Below, one piece after another: positions 1-11,159 of a stretch of DNA of 64,000 nucleotides; within the stretch, counting starts at the first letter, position 1; the number at the start of each line of letters is the position of its first letter. Position numbers and translations under genes: made by a program. The stretch covers positions 6,944,001-7,008,000 of the forward strand of contig OZ038526.1 in NCBI GenBank assembly GCA_964036665.1, in the 5' to 3' direction. The DNA comes from Gordius sp. MW1. Its lineage: Eukaryota > Nematomorpha > Gordioida > Gordea > Gordiidae. The notes beneath the pieces are model-generated. The model was not told the origin of the DNA. It saw only the letters and a list, made by a program, of their open reading frames with translations, and searched no databases.

Positions 1-1
1 T

Positions 2-892
2 TTGAAGCTGCGCTCGATCCTCAGGTACTTAAGGGTTTGGATCAAATGGCCATACGCCTTGAAAAAATTATTTTGGGCACACCTATTTATGTGGACTTCG
101 CTCATGATACACAACCTATTTTACGCCGATTTTATGGGTCGATACATTTACGAGGGTGACCCCAAAGTCGAACCCGGAATCAATGGACGTGTATTATACG
201 AAAAGGGTATACGTTCGGCCAGTTGGGGTTTACTCTTTCATTCGCTTCTAGCAGCCATAGTTTCACCCTTACTTGAACGTTTCGTGATATCGCCCGACCG
301 TTTAAATATCAAATCTATATACATAGTAAGTCTAATCGTATTCAACGCTGCCATGATTATACTCGTCATCGCTCCCGTCAACTCGTTTAAATTATGCAAT
401 TTCGTTACCATGCTGACTGGCATAACGCTAGCCGTCGTCAATTCTGCCCCTTTTATTCTCCTAACAAAATATCATGCAAACAAATCCAAATATTACTTCG
501 ACCAACCTCAAACCGTAAATAGGTCATCAGGCATAAGGGAATCACTGGAAAATGTCGTCGTTTCTAGAGATCCTTCGCCAACCCATTTATCGAACTGTAT
601 CAAGGTAATAGTGAGCGGTTCAAAAGCACGTAATGCGACTAGTACGATAGCCTCAATCTCACGCCCAACCGGTATTGGAACAGATATCGCTGTGTTGGAT
701 ATAGGGTACTTTTTTTCACAGATCATAGCTACTACCTTAATCGGCCAAATTATAAAAGTATCCCCTGACCCAAGGTATTATATGATATCAGCTCTCGTCG
801 TATCATCAATAGGCTGTTACATTGCGACTCATCTGATAGCTTCAGACTCTGACCTTAAGAAGTATCAAGCTTCTCGCCAGAGCAGAGCTTAA
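2..892 (+). CDS. SLC45-family sugar/proton symporter, C-terminal part (5' end outside window)
   Basis: A multi-pass membrane protein fragment of 296 residues, open from the first base of the window to a TAA at 890-892, so the true start lies upstream. It matches the C-terminal half of SLC45 (proton-associated sugar transporter A / MATP-like, major facilitator superfamily). Near residues 27-55 it has the conserved pattern of an aromatic-rich helix followed by YADFMGR and EGDP. Several hydrophobic helices follow. Near residues 225-245 is the family signature GTDIAVLDIGYFFSQI. Members carry sugars with protons across plasma or organelle membranes. No intron interrupts this stretch, so it is either one long 3' exon or an intron-poor copy. 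The reading frame is clean, which argues for a functional gene. Substrate cannot be read from sequence. Confidence 0.85.
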   Translation: MKLRSILRYLRVWIKWPYALKKLFWAHLFMWTSLMIHNLFYADFMGRYIYEGDPKVEPGINGRVLYEKGIRSASWGLLFHSLLAAIVSPLLERFVISPDRLNIKSIYIVSLIVFNAAMIILVIAPVNSFKLCNFVTMLTGITLAVVNSAPFILLTKYHANKSKYYFDQPQTVNRSSGIRESLENVVVSRDPSPTHLSNCIKVIVSGSKARNATSTIASISRPTGIGTDIAVLDIGYFFSQIIATTLIGQIIKVSPDPRYYMISALVVSSIGCYIATHLIASDSDLKKYQASRQSRA

Positions 893-1290
893 AATTCCAA
901 AATTATTAACTTTGAATCACGAAGAAGATCTAAGGGTGTTAACAATTTTCATTTATTAGCGTTGGATATCAATGAAGTGTTGCTCAAATCGCCAAAACGT
1001 TTTGCAAAAATATTGGTGCCTGAAAAATTTATACTTAAAGTTTTATAGGGCCCTTTTTCCGCATTATTTTATAAGCTATCTTTAATGCGCATTCCATTAT
1101 AAATGGAGCCTATTTTATTTTAACCCAGGGCCTTCTACGACTTTTATACAATTAATTTTTTAAGAGTTGTCTAATGGTTAGATATATTAGGTAATCGTGT
1201 ATATTCCAAAATTTGTTATGACTTGAATATCAACGAAATTGTGATCAAATTAATATATGCTGTTGATTAATATTATCGATGAAACTTATA

Positions 1291-1296
1291 AATAAA
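1291..1296 (+). promoter_or_regulatory. candidate polyadenylation signal of the SLC45 gene
   Basis: AATAAA lies about 400 bases after the stop codon, in AT-rich sequence with no other gene between. It is the first canonical signal seen downstream, so it is the best candidate 3' end of the transcript. Confidence 0.4.
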
Positions 1297-1350
1297 CAAA
1301 TTCTATTTATTTTACACAATTTTCAATAGTTAAATTTAAAATATAGATGC

Positions 1351-1510
1351 ATATGTTTACTAACACATAAATCTCTCCCTTTCTCCTCTCTTCCACTCCT
1401 GCCCTGCCCCCATATCTATCCAAGCACACATGAAGAGGGCGGGAGTGGAGGAGAAAGAGAGGAGAGTAGGTGAAGAAGGGAGAGCGAGATGTGTTAATAA
1501 ACATCGCGTA
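1351..1510. repeat. small imperfect inverted repeat (MITE-like)
   Basis: Two arms of about 55-60 bases, the left pyrimidine-rich (TCTCTCCCTTTCTCCTCTC) and the right purine-rich, pair with each other around a short centre near 1400-1440. Both outer ends carry an AACACAT-like motif. Short open frames here are by-products of the low-complexity arms. The family is not known to me. Confidence 0.5.
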
Positions 1511-1519
1511 CACAGTATG

Positions 1520-2760
1520 TACTCTAATTTAATGTAATCCATTTTCCAGCCAGAGTAGGACTAATTTTGATAAGGGGAAGGGGTTCACGTAAACGCGACG
1601 AATAAATTTAAATATAAAGGTGAAACAAAAAAACTAAAAAATTGACCTATTGATGACACTTTAATTAAATTAATATTTTAGTATATAGTTAGAATGCCGC
1701 GGTAATTTAAGCTCAAAAAGGTTAAAATGGGCATTTTTTGCATCTTCAGCCTAGTTTAATTTAAAACCTGGAATTTTAGAAAAAAAACTTGAAACAGATT
1801 ATTTTTTAATGCAAAATTTTCTATCAGAATTATTGGTCTGATTGCGGTGGAATCACAAAGTCAATATTTGTAGACCTCTGTAATTTAACATGTTATATTG
1901 CAAATGAAAATTTAATAATTAGACTATTGTTATTTAAAAAGTACCTTTATAAGACAACACTTAAATTAGTTTGAAATGTATAATTAAAAAGATTTTATGT
2001 GCAAAATACGAAATTTTGTCAGGGCTACTAATAGCCCCAAAAAACGTTTTTTCATTAACAAATTTTTATCTTTTCCAGCGGTAGTTTTTTTTTGTAAACC
2101 TGTGTTATAAATCGTTTAAAAAAATAGATGTCGGGGGTAGTCGGAGATGGACTGCTAGCCTTTTCTCATTGTATCTTATCACATAAACACAAATGGCAGG
2201 ATTAAAAAAATGATGTTTAATATTTTAAATTATTGTAATTTGGAAGAGAAATAGACTATAAATTTCGTAATAAACTATTTATAGAGGTTTTCCATCGCAA
2301 AATCTGTCTTTTTGGGGTATTTAAGTCAGATTTTTCTTTTGACCCTTTTTATTTGTATTTAATAATATATAATCATATTACATTTACATTCTCGAAACAA
2401 TCTTTTTATTGTTTGAGTTGGTTTACATTAAAAAGAAGTGAAAACGTAAGGGTTATTCTATCCTGAACAGGACTATGACTAGCCCCGGGCATTTTTAAAT
2501 TTTAGGATTTATGATTATTTGAAACTCAATTTATGAAGAAACTAAACTTTTTTTCTCATTTTTTCATATAGTAGAAATAGACTATAGAAACACATTTCAA
2601 TATAAAAAAATTTTTTTTTAAACGTAATTTAATTTTTTATAACTATTTAGTTCCCGGGCTCTCCAACACTTAATTCAACTTAGCTAATTTTGTTTAACAT
2701 ATTAAAACCCATCCCTTACATTTAGTAACAATTCTTAATATAAATATTAAAATTTCTTTT
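1520..2760. other. AT-rich noncoding stretch
   Basis: No open frame with coding character on either strand. Homopolymer A/T runs dominate. I see no recognised element here. Confidence 0.6.
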
Positions 2761-2765
2761 GTTTT

Positions 2766-3122
2766 GACTCCTATCATGGTCCGTGCGGAATTAAAAGGTC
2801 CGCGGAGAATTGAGGGAATAGGGGGATATATTGGGCCGGCAAGAAAGGTAAAGACTCAACCGCAAACGCAACAATATAATTTATTTCTTTCTTAACATCT
2901 TTGTCATTTCGTTAATAATCATAAAAGAACTAAGGAATTAAAGAATAAAAATATAAAAAGTTATCGATACAGTACGCGTTGTGTACGCGTATACAAAATT
3001 CAATGATGCGTGTTGATAAATAATAATATATGGGGGAAAGAAATAACACACACGTACAAGGGGGGGGGGAGGAGGAGGAAAAGTAACACACACGTAAGGA
3101 AAATTAAATGGAAAGGAAAGGA
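2766..3122. repeat. dispersed direct repeat, copy 1
   Basis: A block of about 355 bases, starting near a TCATGGTC motif, that recurs in the same orientation at about 4494-4855 with high similarity. The shared core includes AAAGACTCAACCGC, a TTATCGATACAG motif and a purine-rich end with a G run. No coding sequence is evident. The pair could be long terminal repeats of a gutted element or a local duplication; I see no primer-binding site or polypurine tract that would decide it. Confidence 0.65.
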
Positions 3123-3624
3123 TGTATACCTTAGTCTATGGGTATACCACAGTATACTACACCGCCCCCTTTATCGAGAAGTCGAAGGCTTAATGTACTT
3201 TCGATATAAGTCTAGGAGTTCAGTGTTGTTAAGTGCAACTTTCTTTTATCTAAAGATCGAAGCGGCGTCTATTTAATCTTTTACAATAAAAGTCAGAACA
3301 TTTTATAGGTACGATGAAAATTTTGATCAGTTGTTCAGCCTACATAACATCAAAAATCTGGCATCTAGCGCCAGCTCTGGCCTTTGCCCACACGACTGAT
3401 TTGTGTGTAAATCAGCGATTAAAAGGGTATGTCATGGCTAACGAATTTTTTTTTCCAGCTCTGTGACTCGCCGAGCAACAGCCTCAATAAAATTTATTAT
3501 TGGTCTTTACTTAATTATCACAAAGGCTGTCATTTTACTTTAATACCTTGTAAATTGCCATTTTAAAAATTATCATTTCTTGCGCCTGGGCAGACCGCCA
3601 AATAATAGTAAAAGAAAACGCGTT

Positions 3625-3640
3625 GGGGGGGGGGGGGGGG
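3625..3640 (+). repeat. poly-G run (16 G)
   Basis: An uninterrupted run of G. It resembles the G-rich ends of the small hAT MITEs elsewhere in the window, but no matching C-rich partner end is close by. Confidence 0.7.
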
Positions 3641-3814
3641 TTGAATATTGGTTAACAACATAATTTTCATATAATTTATATATGTGTATAATTCAAGTGT
3701 GCTTGTTCGCTAAATTCTATCTTACCAAACATGAAGAATTTAGGCCTTGAGTATTACTGAGGGTTGGTCTTGAATAATTGGTATATCTATTTGAATCATC
3801 TGTTTCGGTGGATT

Positions 3815-4078
3815 TTATATCCTTAGGTGTTTTGTCTTGTTTTTCTTTAGTTGACGAGGGGAGTTTCTTCGCTTCGTCCCATTTTTTATATTCTTGTTTG
3901 CTGAATTCGATTTTGTTTTTAGTGGGTTTAAAATTTTTTTTTTGTTGAGTATTGCCATTTGTTTTCGGATAACTCTGTTGTTAATTTTATCGCGCCATAA
4001 ATCATTGTCGTTTTGAAAATCTGTACGATTCATCTCTAAAAAGGAATTCTCAGCATTTTTATATGCCTTTACCTCCAT
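3815..4078 (-). other. unrecognised lysine-rich open frame
   Basis: An 87-residue frame, open further upstream on the minus strand to about 4120. It is rich in Lys, Asn and Arg with no motif I recognise. A TTTCAG that could serve as a splice acceptor precedes the open region. It lies between the two ~355-base direct repeats, so it may be a relic of whatever sat between them. It may equally be a chance frame. Confidence 0.2.
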
Positions 4079-4493
4079 ACATGAGGAACTAGTGTCATTA
4101 TTTGAAACCTTTACCTCATCTGAAATTAAGGAGACACATGCTGCCTTAACAATTATGGACGTAGGCTAGGACCCGACCTTATTTATAGCTTTATTTTCCT
4201 AATATAATCCTTATTGCAGTGAACAAAATTAACTTAATTATTTTTACAAATTCCCCAATAATTAACTAAGGGGCCATTTTTTTTATCCAAGGTTGTCGAG
4301 GTTTGGTTGGTTTCCATGTGTTCGGTATAGTGCGGAATTGTTTTCCTTCTTCGTCCTCATGTTAATTAGAGGAAGGATATGTTTTTCGAATAATGATCAG
4401 CGTAATAGTGGGTGGGTATTTGCTTGTTTGCCATTTGTGGAATATTGAGTAATGCCGGATTGTTTCTCATGGCGTGGGTGCTTTTTTCTGACA

Positions 4494-4855
4494 CCATTGA
4501 TCATGGTCTGCGCAATAAAAGGTCCGCGGAAACACGATTTAAGAATTGAGGGAATAGAGGGATATATTGGGCCGGCAGGGGGAAAGGTAAAGACTCAACC
4601 GCGAACGCATCCATATAATTTATTTCATTCTTTACATCTTTGTTATTTCGTTAATAATCACAAAAGAACTAAGGAATTAAAGAATGAAAATATAAAAAGT
4701 TATCGATACAGTAAGCGTTGTGTACGCGTATACAAAATTCAATGATGCATGTTGATAAATAATAATATATGGGGGAAAGAAATAACACACACGTACAAGC
4801 GCGGGGGGGGGGAGGAAAAGTAAACACACGTAAGGAAAATTAAATGGAAAGGAGC
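4494..4855. repeat. dispersed direct repeat, copy 2
   Basis: Second copy of the repeat at 2766-3122, same strand, 1.73 kb downstream. It differs by small indels near its start and in the G run near its end. The two copies share almost the whole AT-rich middle. Confidence 0.65.
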
Positions 4856-4879
4856 TAAATCAAAGTATACCACACCAGA

Positions 4880-5060
4880 GGTCAGATTTGTTTGAATTTA
4901 ATGCCCGAACCTGGCTCAATTTAATTTCTTAACCTCATTGCCCGCCCGAGCACGCCCGAACCTTGTAGGTGTCCGCCCGGGCCGGCCCGAAACATTAGAG
5001 CTGCCCTAAATGCCCGGCCGAAATATTAAATTTGCCTATTATGCCCGAAATTCTGGGATC
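4880..5060. repeat. GCCCG-rich TE fragment
   Basis: A short GC-rich island in AT-rich DNA with repeated GCCCGA/GCCCGG units and an AGAGCTGCCCTAA string. It resembles the GCCCGAG-rich ends of the elements at 40719-41441 and 47186-48029. Only one end is recognisable. Confidence 0.4.
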
Positions 5061-5217
5061 TCAAATTCTTTCAACCACTATTAAAAAATAAGCATTTAAT
5101 TAATGGTATATTGAATAGCAATATTTTATTATCCGGGAAAATCTAATTTCCTATATTATTTAAAAGTCGAATGATCTTTCAAATGAAAATTTTGATCTTT
5201 AATTTTAATTCTAATAG

Positions 5218-6252
5218 TAGTGATGGTGAAATAGCGTTTGATAGGCGCTAAAGCTATGGCACATAGTCACGTGGAGGCGCTACAGTTATAGCACATAGTC
5301 ACACGAGGGCGCTAGGGCTGTAGGAGATAGTCACACGAGGGCGCTAGAGCTGTAAGAGATAGTGACACGAGGACGCTAGAGCTGTAGGAGATAGTAATAC
5401 GAGGGCGCTAGAGCTGTAGGAGATAGTGACATAAGGTGCTAGAGCTATAGCGTGGCGCTATCACTGTTATGATTTTTTATTGTTAAGTAGCACATGCGCA
5501 CATGTGGTTTGAACTAAGTTTATAAGGTAATTTAATTAAAAAGCTCAGGGCTATAAAAAGTGACCTAAATTAATTATGAAAGACGCAGGCATATAAACAT
5601 AATCTGGCTGGTCTGACGATAGATTTATATATTCAAGAAAGTGTATATCATTTTCATTTCAATCGATCTAAAAACAGATTTTTAGATCTGTTATTTCTAA
5701 TTAAATAATTTTAATATTTATATTTGTTGCTTTTTTTAATAATTTAACCGTATTGAATATAAATTTTGTTCCTCGTATAGAATACTTTTAAAAGAATTTA
5801 ACCGTGGTTCTAAAGATTAAAATTCAATTATAAAACGTTAGAGTTTTCAAGTAAATGTATTATAAAATTTATATTTTAAAAATTATGAAGAACTAGGCAC
5901 GGTTTTTTTATTTCCGAATATTTTGTAGAGGGGGGAGGATTGAATAAAAATATTGTATTAAAAAAGTGAGATACAGTGTTATACGGAGTTAATATAATTA
6001 TGCTACTTAACAATAAAAAATCATAACAATGTTAGCGCCACGCTATAGCTCTAGCACCTTATGTGACTATCTCCTACAGCTCTAGCGCCCTCGTGTGACT
6101 ATCTCTTACAGCTCTAGCGCCCTCGTGTGACTATGTGCTATAACTGTAGCGCCTCCGTGTAGCTATGTGCTATAGCTTTAGCGCCTCCAAGTGACTATGC
6201 TTTGTAGATGCGAGGCGCTAAACGCGCTGTGCTAAGCGTTTCACCATCACTA
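5218..6252. mobile_element. non-autonomous foldback hAT element with subterminal tandem repeats
   Basis: About 1.03 kb with inverted ends TAGTGATGG and CCATCACTA. The flanking eight bases are TCTAATAG on the left and CTTAATAG on the right, an imperfect 8-bp target duplication. Each arm is built from ~34-bp units around GCGCTAGAGCTGTAGGAGAT (left about 5240-5475, right about 6025-6230), and the arms are inverse copies, so the element can fold back on itself. The central 500 bases are AT-rich and noncoding. The termini and subrepeat design match the transposase-bearing element at 15491-24091, its likely relative. Confidence 0.8.
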
Positions 6253-6259
6253 CTTAATA

Positions 6260-7330
6260 GGTCAAAAAAGCGTAGTATTTGGTACTTCTAAAATATTTAA
6301 CCAGAGTTTCTTTAAAATATTATTCTTTTATAAAGAATACAAGATGATAGAGGCTTTTTGGCACCAAATAATTATATTCAAAATAATAATACAAAAGTTC
6401 CTTATGTATTTACTGGCAATGAGGCATTTCAATCTACATAATATACGGATAGATAAAGATTTGCCTATATAGACTTTTTGTTCTCAATAATTTTCTATTA
6501 TATTTTAATAAATTGATGTATATATTTTTAATTGAAGGTTTATAGTTCACACTATACTAATGAAAATCAGTATATACCTTAATAATTTTACTTTACTATA
6601 TTTGATTTAAGATTTTTACTAAATTGATATAAGGTTAATAAATTTATTCTTATACTAAATAAATGGCAGCTTATAAAAATAAATTTATTTATGAAACTTT
6701 TATAAATGCATAAATATATTCTTTTTTAAATTTCATAACTTGGTAAAACATTTATTTTAAATAAAAATAATTGGGATCAGTTAAGGCTTTATCATCGTAA
6801 AGAAGAGAATTAAGTTATATCAGGTTCCTAAGATTTCATATGTTCCCTGCCTCTATATCTATAAACTTGTTATTTTAGTCACACAAAACAGAGCTTTTCT
6901 TTTATTACAATTTTCCTTAACAGGCTCAATTTCACTATATAAAAAGCACAATTATTTCTTTCCTAAAACTATCACAGAGTGTTATCCATTCAGTTTTGCA
7001 ATAATCCACTTTTAAAGTTAGTATTTTAATTGATATTAGTTACCAGCCAAGTTGCATTCTGTGGCCCAAACCCCAGGCTTTTTTCAATTCAATTATTCAT
7101 GTGGAGCAATTAAACTGCCTTTCCTCACTTCTTATTAATGTTTTTACTTGTTCTTGTCTAATTATATAAACATTTTAGTTAAATTAATAGCTTACGCAAT
7201 TTGCATCTTGTTGATCGCGGTTAAGTGATACAGCAAAACCAAAAATGACGCTCGTTTTAAGACGCGTCTCTATGTTTTAACATGCATTCGCTTTTTGAAT
7301 ATAGATTCAAAATCGCGTTTTAAGACACAT
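6260..7330. other. AT-rich noncoding stretch
   Basis: Long AT-rich sequence without credible coding frames. Nothing recognised. Confidence 0.5.
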
Positions 7331-7350
7331 CCTTAAGCGGATATAGATTT

Positions 7351-7714
7351 AATCTTCTTCTTCTTCTTTATCAATTCGTAGGTCCCACATTCGTGGGTTT
7401 TTTTTATCAGTTTCTTCCATCTAGATCGTGTTAGAGCCATATTGGGATCGATCTTCTTATTGAGTATAACTTTGTCCACTTGTCCTTTCCAGGTACCACG
7501 AGGTCGACCTCTTCCTCTTTTTCCCGGCACTTCCATGTCTAGTACTATTCGATTGACGTCACTCGCATTTCTTCTCAAGATATGCCCATACCATCTTAGC
7601 CGATTTTCGTTAATATAGTCGGCTATTGGCTGAATATCCATTTTTTCTCTAAGACTTTTATTCGTCATATGGTCCAACTTTGTGTATCCCAAGCTCCAGC
7701 GTGTCATTCTCATT
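7351..7714 (-). mobile_element. RTE-type LINE, 5'-truncated 3' end
   Basis: The minus strand encodes the C-terminal part of an RTE-clade LINE polyprotein: WSLGYTKLDHMTN, then RLRWYGHILRR, then KRGRGRPRGTWK. The same order is found in the larger copy ending at 14522. The 3' end is a short GATAAAGAAGAAGAAG tail, typical of RTE elements, which end in simple repeats rather than long poly(A). Only about 120 residues remain, so this is a dead-on-arrival insertion. The frame is open. Confidence 0.8.
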
Positions 7715-7763
7715 TAGATTTAATATTAATTAAATTTGTAAATATATTCAATATTTAAAAATA

Positions 7764-7850
7764 CGCCCTTCGGGCGTAACTGGGGGCTTCGCCCCCAGAC
7801 CCCCTTGGGAGCTTCGCCCCCAAACCCCCTGCTGTGGCAGAAGCTGGCTA
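7764..7850. repeat. GC-rich short hairpins with TTCG/TTC loops
   Basis: Consecutive perfect short palindromes in otherwise AT-rich DNA: CGCCCTTCGGGCG at 7764-7776, CTGGGGGCTTCGCCCCCAG at 7780-7798, and a weaker GGGAGCTTCGCCCCC copy after them. Similar GGGCCTTCGGCCC hairpins cap the 44.0-46.7 kb foldback. The host element is not identified. Confidence 0.6.
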
Positions 7851-8520
7851 TGTAACAAGGGATTGTTTTATAAAATAAAATGTGAACATTAAATAATCAA
7901 ACCATAAATTGCATAGCAATTAATATACTTTAAAAATTCAATTATTAATTCAAAAATCCATATTGTCGTAAAGAATGTTTCCAGTTATAACAACAATTAT
8001 CCTCGTCTAGGTTAGGCTTTCTTTGGCGTATTACTAATTTTATATTAATTTATTTGCTAAAATATAAAAGGCAAGGAGGGGGTTATAAAAATAACCAGGC
8101 CAAATGAACCTTAAATTAAATTCTGGCTACTACTATCAATATAAAACTATTGGTATACTCTTCCATATATAAATCTTTTCAATATCCATGTAAATATGAT
8201 GACGTATTATGCATGTTTAATGTTATTACTACATACTAAACTCGGCATAAATAAATATACGCCCGAGAATGCCAATATTGTGAAATAATCTTCATCTCCT
8301 CCACTCCCGCCCCCTAGCGGTGGGCGGATAAGAGAGGAAGATAGGGGTAAGGGTTTAACCTTGGCATAGCGCCATTGAAAAAAAATCAATATAAAATGAC
8401 GAAGGAATAATTTCCCCCTTTCCCCTTTTAATTGCTATATAATAATTTTAGCAGTAAACAAGCCGAAGTCATTCGGTGCGTGACCGAACAGCGTGACAAA
8501 ACAAATTGGAAAGTGAGCCC

Positions 8521-8546
8521 ATAAATTGCATAGCAATTAAAAATCC
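8521..8546. repeat. AATTGC-ATA-GCAATT hairpin motif
   Basis: The 15-base hairpin AATTGCATAGCAATT occurs here, at about 7904-7918, and repeatedly in the 44.7-45.3 kb region, with degenerate copies near 35440. It usually sits within CCCATAAATTGCATAGCAAT. It marks a repeat family, probably near an element end. Confidence 0.6.
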
Positions 8547-8639
8547 CAATTATTAATTTACATTTAAAGTTAACATTTTATATGTAAATCATTCAAACTA
8601 AAAATTTAAACCAAATATACTATATATGATTGTGATAGT

Positions 8640-8770
8640 AAATAAAAAAAAATCTCGTCCCGTCGTGAGGTCAAAAATCTCGTCTCGATCTCGACTTTTC
8701 CAAATTCTCGTCTCGGACAAGACTGAGAATTTTCTCGGGTTTTCCGCATCACTAGTGAATTCAGCGGCCA
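8640..8770. repeat. CTCGTC-rich repeat fragment
   Basis: Several CTCGTC/TCTCG units in 100 bases, ending in CCGCATCACTAG. This has the look of a subterminal repeat of a small DNA transposon. Only one end is visible. The adjoining bases 8748-8769 resemble a cloning polylinker; see findings. Confidence 0.35.
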
Positions 8771-9747
8771 TCCAATAACGTACTTTACTCAAAATTATAA
8801 ATCTAAAATTGAAAAAGTTCTTGGCTCTGCGAGGCAGGTTTAGTGCAAATCAATATAACAAACCATCATTTGTTACCATAATGCCCCTCAGCTTTAGTCA
8901 ACCTAAAGGCGCCAATGATAGTTGGTTATGTGCCGAGTTCTGGATTTAAGATCAACATTTTTGGTATAGAAGCTCTTAAGCATATCCTTTTACTAATGTA
9001 GAGACGGGATATAGGCTAAATCCCGAAAAGGCACAATCCCGAAGCTACGATAATGCTACTGCTCCGATTTTCAAATTTCCATATGTTTTTTAATTTTAAA
9101 GTTTTATCCGCTTCTGTACAAGTGATGAAAAATTCAACAGATGACAACCAATGAGATCATTTGGCACTTCGCAAAATATGTGTATTAAAATCGAAAATTA
9201 TAAACCAATCACATTATTCCTCTTTTTTAAAATTAAATAATCTCGCACAGTTAAGACGAACAATCCTCTTTCCTTTTGTGATTTACAATACTCTTTCCTT
9301 TTGTGATTTGTAATTATGCCACAACAGCAATTTATAGTATTTAATGGTTCTATTGTCAGACATCAGGCACCATCCAGTAAATTATTTTTAATTTTAAACA
9401 TTTTTATAAATCTAGATCAGGGGTCGGCAACCTGTTTGTCCTTAAGGGCGCAATACTAAATTTGAAAATCACCGAGGGCGCATATTTTACATATAATCAA
9501 CAGGTATAAATAGGCATCAAAAAAACAGATTTTTTATAACTTTATTTTGTTGGTGTCATACATAATAATACTTATAATTCAGTGTGAAACTTGGGTGTCC
9601 ATATTTTCAGCTAATTTCTTATATTCTATCTGTAAATGGTTTTTTATTCTTAGCTAGCAAATGCGATATTTTATATGACGCGATCGTTGCTGCTTTATGT
9701 TGTTGCAGTGGTTTAATAAAAAGGCTTTGCTGGTTAGTTCTTGAAGA

Positions 9748-9963
9748 TTAAGAAATAATTTTTTGTCTTCTAATTTCAGAGTTCATTGGATAGTCACTAT
9801 CAAAATTTGTATGAACGGTCTTAAAATGTCGTTCAATATTACTTTTCTTGGGGATCGTAACACTATTATTACACAACAAACAAATACACTTCCCTTTGTA
9901 ATCAACGAAACAATATAGATGTCCCCATTCATCGTTGAAATAATATTTCTTTTTCTTTAACAT
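9748..9963 (-). pseudogene. hAT transposase N-terminal BED-type zinc finger (GTF2IRD2/SCAND3-like), fragment
   Basis: A 71-residue frame with the pattern CICLLC then HFKTVH, that is C-x2-C, a spacer, and H-x4-H. An aromatic-rich stretch (FNDEWGHLYCF) precedes it, and NIERHFKTVH is the classic BED-finger tail of this hAT group. In intact proteins this finger binds the transposon ends and a long catalytic RNase H-like domain follows. Here the sequence stops after the finger, so only a relic remains. It lies inside the element bounded by ATCTAGAT duplications, which fits. Confidence 0.75.
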
Positions 9964-10538
9964 TTATCCATGAAGGGTTTTGAAAGAAAAGAATTATTTC
10001 GGTACTTGGTAGTTTTAAATGCACGGTCTACGCGTGGTCTATTCGAAATACGATCACGCACTAACAAAAAATACGCGTGTTATTAGATACGCTCATATCA
10101 TACACTAGCTGACCCGGCAAACGTTGTTTTGCCATATTAAAAAAAATTTAAAAAAAATTAAAAAATTTAAATAAGAAAATTTAAAACTACAAAAAATTTT
10201 TTTTTAAAACTCAACTAAACGAAAAATAACAATAATTGATATTTTTAAGGGTGGTTAAAAACACAAAATTTTACCTCAATAATGTTCGAATTTAAATTTT
10301 CATGAAGCAAATTTTTTTTAAGTCAAATTTACCTATAATCAAAAAAAAATATCGCGCCTGGCCTTTATGATAAAATATAAACAAAAGGCGGATACGGATA
10401 CGCATTTAGGTTATTTAACGAAAAATAACAAATAATTGATATCTTTAAGGGTGGTTAAAAACACAAAATTTTACCTCAATAATGTTCGAATTTAAATTTT
10501 CATGAAGCAAATTTTTTTAAGTCAAATTTACCTATAAT

Positions 10539-11159
10539 CATGGGCGTAACCAGGTTTTGGATTAGGGGGGGGGGGCAAAACGTTTAAAAGTTCAATTAGA
10601 GGGGGGCAAAACAAATTTTTTAAATTTTTCAATGTTTTTGCATTGAAAAAAATTTGGTTTCGCAAATTAGGGGGGGGAGGGGGGCAGCCGAGGATTTCAA
10701 CACAAAAACCCTTAAAAATTAAAAAAAATTTTCACCCCCTAATTAGCCAGGCAGGCAGGGGCAGGGGGCGCGGCTGCCCCCCCCCCTATTTGAACTTAAC
10801 TCCAATTAATACAGATGCTTATTAGCGAATTTACACAAAAATAAAAGATCACTTTGGAAATCGTCAAATCTAACACGATTTCCATACACGGATCAATGCC
10901 ATCCAATTAGATTTTAACGCGTTTTCTTTTTAATATTAATTTTTTATTTACCAATGTATTTTACCCATGTGATTATTAGAATAAACTACTATTTGTTTAA
11001 AAAAAAATGTTTTGGTAAAATAAAATTTAAATTACGGTTGCATGAAAATTTTTGGATAGTCGAGACCTTTTTTTTTTTGCTCTTAGGAAAATTGTTGGGT
11101 AGTCAAGACCTTTTTTTAATCTGCCCCCCCCCCTAATTCAAATCCTAGCTACGCCCATG
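10539..11159. mobile_element. CATGGGCGTA MITE nested in the repeat element
   Basis: Ends CATGGGCGTAACC and GCTACGCCCATG are inverse copies. Inside them are a G-run/C-run pair and two TAGTCGAGACC-type units. The same element sits at the same relative place in copy 2 (about 39948-40279), so it spread together with its host. Between 10786 and 11040 this copy holds a segment that copy 2 lacks, including a short conserved coding tail. Confidence 0.65.
10848..10910 (+). pseudogene. short C-terminal coding relic, copy 1
   Basis: Twenty codons and a stop, reading ITLEIVKSNTISIHGSMPSN. The minus-strand relic at 51974-52174 ends in nearly the same peptide. Of roughly ten base differences in this window, most are silent third-position changes, so both descend from a sequence that evolved as protein. 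Upstream here the frame soon hits a stop. The longer copy looks like the C terminus of a retroelement polyprotein. Confidence 0.5.
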
